A stretch of DNA of 64,000 bases from Gp7-AA6 sp036395755 (GTDB lineage Bacteria; Acidobacteriota; Thermoanaerobaculia; UBA5066; Gp7-AA6): NCBI GenBank assembly GCA_036395755.1, contig DASWCZ010000058.1, forward strand, positions 47,218 through 111,217, read 5' to 3'. This document shows, piece by piece, positions 61,196 to 64,000 of the stretch; the first letter of the stretch is position 1, and each line of letters opens with the position of its first letter. The notes under the pieces were generated by a model that made no database searches, was not told the DNA's origin, and saw only the letters and a program-made list of their open reading frames with translations. Position numbers and translations under genes: made by a program.

Positions 61196-61771
61196 TGGGC
61201 CGGGAATCGGGGTGAAGGTCGGCACAGGCGCCACGACCGTCGGCGTGGGCGTCGGAGTCGTCGCCGTCCCCGCGGTGCACTGGATCGTCAGCGTGTACGC
61301 GCCCGTCTGGTTGGCGAGGAAGCTCGTCGCGCCGATCGTCCAGGTGCCCGAGGTCGGCAACGTGAACGTGATCCGGGAATCGGTCGTGTCCCCGAAGTCA
61401 TCGTTGCTCGCCACGACCGCCGGCGTCGAGTTGAGCAGATACAGATAGGTGTCGAAGGCGGTCGACGTCATGTCGATCGTGACGGTCTGCCCGGCCGTAC
61501 CCTGAAACTGGACGAGGTCCAGGTAGCTGCCGTCGTCCAGCCGGCAGTCGTCCGTGGTGATGTCGCCGCTCGCGCTCGACGAGGGGCACGCCAGGGTCCC
61601 GAACTCGTTGCACGCGGACAGCGCGAGAGTCCGGAGCGATCCCCGGCGCGTGAGGACCTGGCGGTTACTCGAAAGCTTGCCGGGCGACCGGGAAGAGTTC
61701 TCCGAAGACAGGACGAATGCGCCCGCCATCAGGACCACGGCCGACAGAAGCGCCGCGTGGACGCTCCCCAT
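60842..61771 (-). CDS. Exported protein with PPC-like domain, paralogue 2
   Basis: A 309-aa secreted protein with signal peptide (AALLSAVVLMAGAFVLSS), PPC-like domain (TTDDCRLDDGSYLDLVQFQG, MTSTAFDTYLYLLN, SGTWTIGATS), a Thr/Pro-rich linker (TPTPTPTVVAPVPTFTPIP) and a 117-residue C-terminal domain (TTLCLNNGRFRVQA to AFAACP) almost the same as that of paralogue 3. The C-terminal domain is Cys-containing and beta-rich; function unknown. Probably surface or extracellular. Confidence 0.85.
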   Translation of the reverse strand: MGSVHAALLSAVVLMAGAFVLSSENSSRSPGKLSSNRQVLTRRGSLRTLALSACNEFGTLACPSSSASGDITTDDCRLDDGSYLDLVQFQGTAGQTVTIDMTSTAFDTYLYLLNSTPAVVASNDDFGDTTDSRITFTLPTSGTWTIGATSFLANQTGAYTLTIQCTAGTATTPTPTPTVVAPVPTFTPIPGPCTPNATTLCLNNGRFRVQANYSTPAGQSGPGMAVPQTSDTGLFWFFSANNIEVIIKVVNACTFAAAPRYWVFAGGLTNVHVVLTVTDTQTGAVRTYTNPQNTAFAPIQDTNAFAACP

Positions 61772-61808
61772 CTCTCCCCGCCGAACGATCAGAGAAGGTC
61801 TCCCGGCC

Positions 61809-62162
61809 TCACGGGCAGGTCGCGAACGCGTCGGTGTCCTGGATCGGCGCGAAGGCGGTGTTCTGAGGGTTCGTGTAGTTCCGCGCCGTGCCGTTCGACG
61901 TATCGGTGACGGTCAGGGCCACCTGGACGTTCGTCAATCCGCCGGCGAACACCCAGTAGCGTGGAGCGGCGGCGAACGTGCACGCGTTGACGACCTTGAT
62001 GATCACCTCGATGTTGTTCGCGGTGAAGAACCAGAAGAGACCGGTGTCGCTCGTCTGGGGTACCGCCATCCCGGGGCCCGACTGGCCTGCCGGTGTCGTG
62101 TACGTGGCCTGAACTCGGAAGCGGCCGTTGTTCAGACACAACGTCGTCGCGTCCGCCGTGCA
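61809..62162 (-). repeat. Duplicated 354-bp C-terminal module, copy B
   Basis: Encodes the final 117 residues and stop of paralogue 3; partner of copy A at 60842-61195. Differences are mostly conservative (Ser/Thr, Asn/Asp, Val/Ala). Confidence 0.85.
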
Positions 62163-62747
62163 CGAACCGGGAGGGGGCGCCGCGCTGCATTGCAGAGCCA
62201 GCGTGTACGCGCCGAACTGGTTACCTGAATTGCTGTTCGCGACGACGAACCAGGTTCCGGTCTGGTTCAGCGGAAAGACGATTCGGGAGGTCGTGCCGCC
62301 GCCTCCATCATGATCCGTCGCGGCAGTGTTGGAGCCCGAGGGATCGATCAGGAAGAGATACGTATCGAAAGCGGACGAGGACATCGTGATCGTGACCTGC
62401 TGGCCCGAGGTCCCATCGAAGGAGTAGACGTCGTAGTAGCTGTTGTCGCTCATGATGAAGCAGTCCGTGTTCGCGAGCTGACCCGAGGTCGTCGAGCCAC
62501 ACGCGACGCCCTGGATGGTCGGCGTCCCGTTGACGCAGTCCTGAGGTTGGGCTGTGCTGGAGGCGCGAACGCCGCCCTTGCGCACGACGAGCGACCGGAG
62601 AAATGCCTCTTTCGCGACGCCGACGACCGGCATCAGGGAAACGTTGCTCGCGGTTTTCGGGGCGGGGCGCGGCGTCTGCCCGGCCGCGGGATTGGCCCCG
62701 AACGCTCCACCGCAGAGCAGGAGTCCGATCAAGAGTTTCGTCTTCAT
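61809..62747 (-). CDS. Exported protein with PPC-like domain, paralogue 3
   Basis: A 312-aa secreted protein with signal peptide (KTKLLIGLLLCGGAFGANPA), PPC-like domain (FIMSDNSYYDVYSFDGTSGQ, MSSSAFDTYLFLIDPSG, TGTWFVVANSNSG) and the same 117-residue C-terminal domain as paralogue 2. Its N-terminal half is much more divergent from paralogue 2 than its C-terminal half. It is separated from paralogue 2 by 37 bases and from the divergent thiD gene by 153 bases. Confidence 0.85.
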   Translation of the reverse strand: MKTKLLIGLLLCGGAFGANPAAGQTPRPAPKTASNVSLMPVVGVAKEAFLRSLVVRKGGVRASSTAQPQDCVNGTPTIQGVACGSTTSGQLANTDCFIMSDNSYYDVYSFDGTSGQQVTITMSSSAFDTYLFLIDPSGSNTAATDHDGGGGTTSRIVFPLNQTGTWFVVANSNSGNQFGAYTLALQCSAAPPPGSCTADATTLCLNNGRFRVQATYTTPAGQSGPGMAVPQTSDTGLFWFFTANNIEVIIKVVNACTFAAAPRYWVFAGGLTNVQVALTVTDTSNGTARNYTNPQNTAFAPIQDTDAFATCP

Positions 62748-62900
62748 ACAGTCTCCATCGCGAAAAAGGAGTGACGACAGGTTTCTCCTGAGATTCGACT
62801 GTCCGCACAGAATCGAGGCAGCTCCCGATGTCCGCGCGGAATTCTACCCCGGTTTGCCCGAGCGGGGGCGGTTGGGCAGAGGGTCTGCTAACTTCGCGGG

Positions 62901-63824
62901 ATGCCGAGGTCGCGTCGCGTCCGCCCGATCACGGTCGTCTCGATCGCGGGATCCGATTCGGGTGGGGGCGCCGGAATCCAGGCGGACATCGCGACCTTCG
63001 CGGCGCACGCCGTCTACGGCGCGACTGTCGTCGTCGCGGGCACCGCGCAGAACACCCTCGACGTCGCCGCGATCGAGCCGTTCTCCGCCCGGTTCGTCTC
63101 CCGACAGATCGACGCGGTCTTCTCCGATCTCGCTCCCGCCGCGGTGAAGATCGGCATGCTGTGGGACGCACGGACCGTCCGGGCGGTTGCGGCCGGCCTG
63201 CGCCGTCATCGGGCGAAGAACGTCGTCCTCGACCCGGTGCTCGCCTCGACGAGCGGTGCTCCCCTTCTCTCCGCCGGCGGGGTTCGCGCTCTTCGCCGGG
63301 ACCTCCTCCCCGTGAGCGACCTCGTGACACCGAACTGGAACGAGGCGGCGGCGATCTCGGGCATTCCGATCCGAACGGAGCACGACGTCCGCCGGGCGGC
63401 GCGGAAGATCGGGGACCTCGGCGCCCGCGCCGTCCTGGTCACGGGCGGCGACGCGCCGGGCGACCGCGTCCGCGACGTGCTCTGGAACGGAGAGGCGTTC
63501 CGGACCTTTGCCCACCGCCGTATCGCGACGACCACGACGCACGGATCGGGCTGCACCCTCTCTTCCGCGATCGCGGCGAACCTCGCGCGCGGCGAGCCGC
63601 TCGAGGCCGCCGTTTCCCGGGCGATCCGCTACGTGGCGCGAACGATCGCCCGCAGGGTCTTTCCGGGGAGTGGAGCGGGAGTTCCGAACCGTCTTCCCGG
63701 AGATCTCACTCCCAGAAGTCGAACCGGTAACCGGGCGGCGAGTACGCGGTCTCCGCGATCGCGCTCCGCTCGCCGTCGCGGCCGGCCGCGTGGTCGCGGT
63801 CGCGGTTCTTCTCCATCTCCTTGA
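62901..63824 (+). CDS. thiD: Hydroxymethylpyrimidine(-phosphate) kinase
   Basis: Phosphorylates HMP and HMP-P in thiamine synthesis. A ribokinase-like 307-aa protein with VSIAGSDSGGGAGIQAD at the N-terminus, VLDPVLASTSG, TPNWNEAAAISG, VLVTGGDAPGD and the anion-hole motif THGSGCTLSSAIAA. Typical ThiD is about 265 aa; here about 40 extra C-terminal residues are Arg/Ser/Gly-rich low complexity (after residue about 262) and overlap the antisense acyl-CoA dehydrogenase end, so the stop may simply have been lost. No TPP riboswitch is seen upstream. Start ATG 62901. Confidence 0.9.
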   Translation: MPRSRRVRPITVVSIAGSDSGGGAGIQADIATFAAHAVYGATVVVAGTAQNTLDVAAIEPFSARFVSRQIDAVFSDLAPAAVKIGMLWDARTVRAVAAGLRRHRAKNVVLDPVLASTSGAPLLSAGGVRALRRDLLPVSDLVTPNWNEAAAISGIPIRTEHDVRRAARKIGDLGARAVLVTGGDAPGDRVRDVLWNGEAFRTFAHRRIATTTTHGSGCTLSSAIAANLARGEPLEAAVSRAIRYVARTIARRVFPGSGAGVPNRLPGDLTPRSRTGNRAASTRSPRSRSARRRGRPRGRGRGSSPSP

Positions 63825-64000
63825 GCTCCCCGACCACTCGGTATTTCGCGGACTGCACGAACGCGCGCGCCAGACGGACCTCGTCGGCCGCTTTCTCCGG
63901 TCCTCGACGGAGCGCGGAGGAGCTCGCCCGCGACAGAACGGCAATCGAGGCGTACAGGTCCACCGCGACGTTTGCCAGCCTCTCCTGCTGGTACTGCCTC
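63706..64000 (-). CDS. Acyl-CoA dehydrogenase, C-terminal part, cut by window edge
   Basis: The frame runs off the right edge: its visible residues are RQYQQERLANVAVDLYASIAVLSRASS and about 70 more, ending AETAYSPPGYRFDFWE and a stop. This matches the C-terminal helical region of long- or very-long-chain acyl-CoA dehydrogenases (FadE/VLCAD-like). An ATG or GTG at 63963 is internal, not the start. The last about 120 bases overlap the thiD tail on the opposite strand. Confidence 0.8.
   Translation of the reverse strand, partial: RQYQQERLANVAVDLYASIAVLSRASSSALRRGPEKAADEVRLARAFVQSAKYRVVGELKEMEKNRDRDHAAGRDGERSAIAETAYSPPGYRFDFWE

Noticed and set aside
62748..62900. TPP riboswitch upstream of thiD
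   Set aside because: No THI-box-like conserved CTGAGA segment or matching stems were seen in the gap.

Overview
The window is high-GC, densely packed Gram-negative DNA. Genes repeatedly overlap by four bases (ATGA, GTGA or TTGA), and most exported proteins carry clear signal peptides or lipoboxes. The gene mix (many periplasmic peptidases, pre-peptidase C-terminal (PPC)-like secreted proteins, TPR proteins, dispersed TGTCATTCCGA palindromes, hemH-hemG pair) fits a heterotrophic Acidobacteriota-like bacterium. That placement is my inference and was not tested by phylogeny.

Layout. 1-5 kb: end of haem synthesis (hemH, hemG), a secreted helical-repeat protein with a strong intrinsic terminator, and a two-gene ABC-2 exporter. 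5-21.7 kb: a large copper/heavy-metal island. Its minus-strand arm holds a CDF transporter, an M1 aminopeptidase lipoprotein, two single-haem cytochromes c with His-rich tails, Cys/His/Met-rich exported proteins, a CopA-type P1B-ATPase, a CsoR-family repressor with a perfect operator-like palindrome, and a CCC-repeat peptide. Its plus-strand arm is a CusCBA-type RND efflux system led by a small Cys-rich exported protein. 21.8-22.1 kb: tRNA-Glu followed immediately by the frameshifted 3' end of a beta-carbonic anhydrase gene.

22-40 kb, minus strand: a hybrid histidine kinase; a tightly overlapped housekeeping run (ABC-F, cinA, thpR, plsY, gpsA); and a nucleoside salvage cluster (nupC-type transporter, purine nucleoside phosphorylase, cytidine deaminase, exported amidohydrolase, pyrimidine nucleoside phosphorylase, with deoB and a glycosyltransferase upstream), punctuated by two palindromic REP-like elements. 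A pseudopilin, a small membrane protein and a TPR protein lie further upstream.

40-47 kb is the most unusual part. After an Nfu-type Fe-S scaffold and a divergent ATP-grasp enzyme, an operon encodes two short exported peptides with a shared C-x6-C carboxy-terminus, a beta-propeller-like protein, a membrane protein and an ABC ATPase with degenerate Q-loop and signature motifs. It converges on a second cassette: a 47-aa peptide with its own strong RBS, a 116-aa helical protein resembling sigma region 2, and a TPR protein. Both look like uncharacterised peptide systems.

47-64 kb: M16, S9 and Tat-exported PLP proteins, NDH-2, a flavin reductase-like protein, a zinc alcohol dehydrogenase, an Mpo1-like membrane protein, a LOG-family enzyme, three tandem secreted PPC-like proteins (two sharing a recently duplicated 117-residue C-terminus), thiD, and the 3' end of an acyl-CoA dehydrogenase cut by the right edge.
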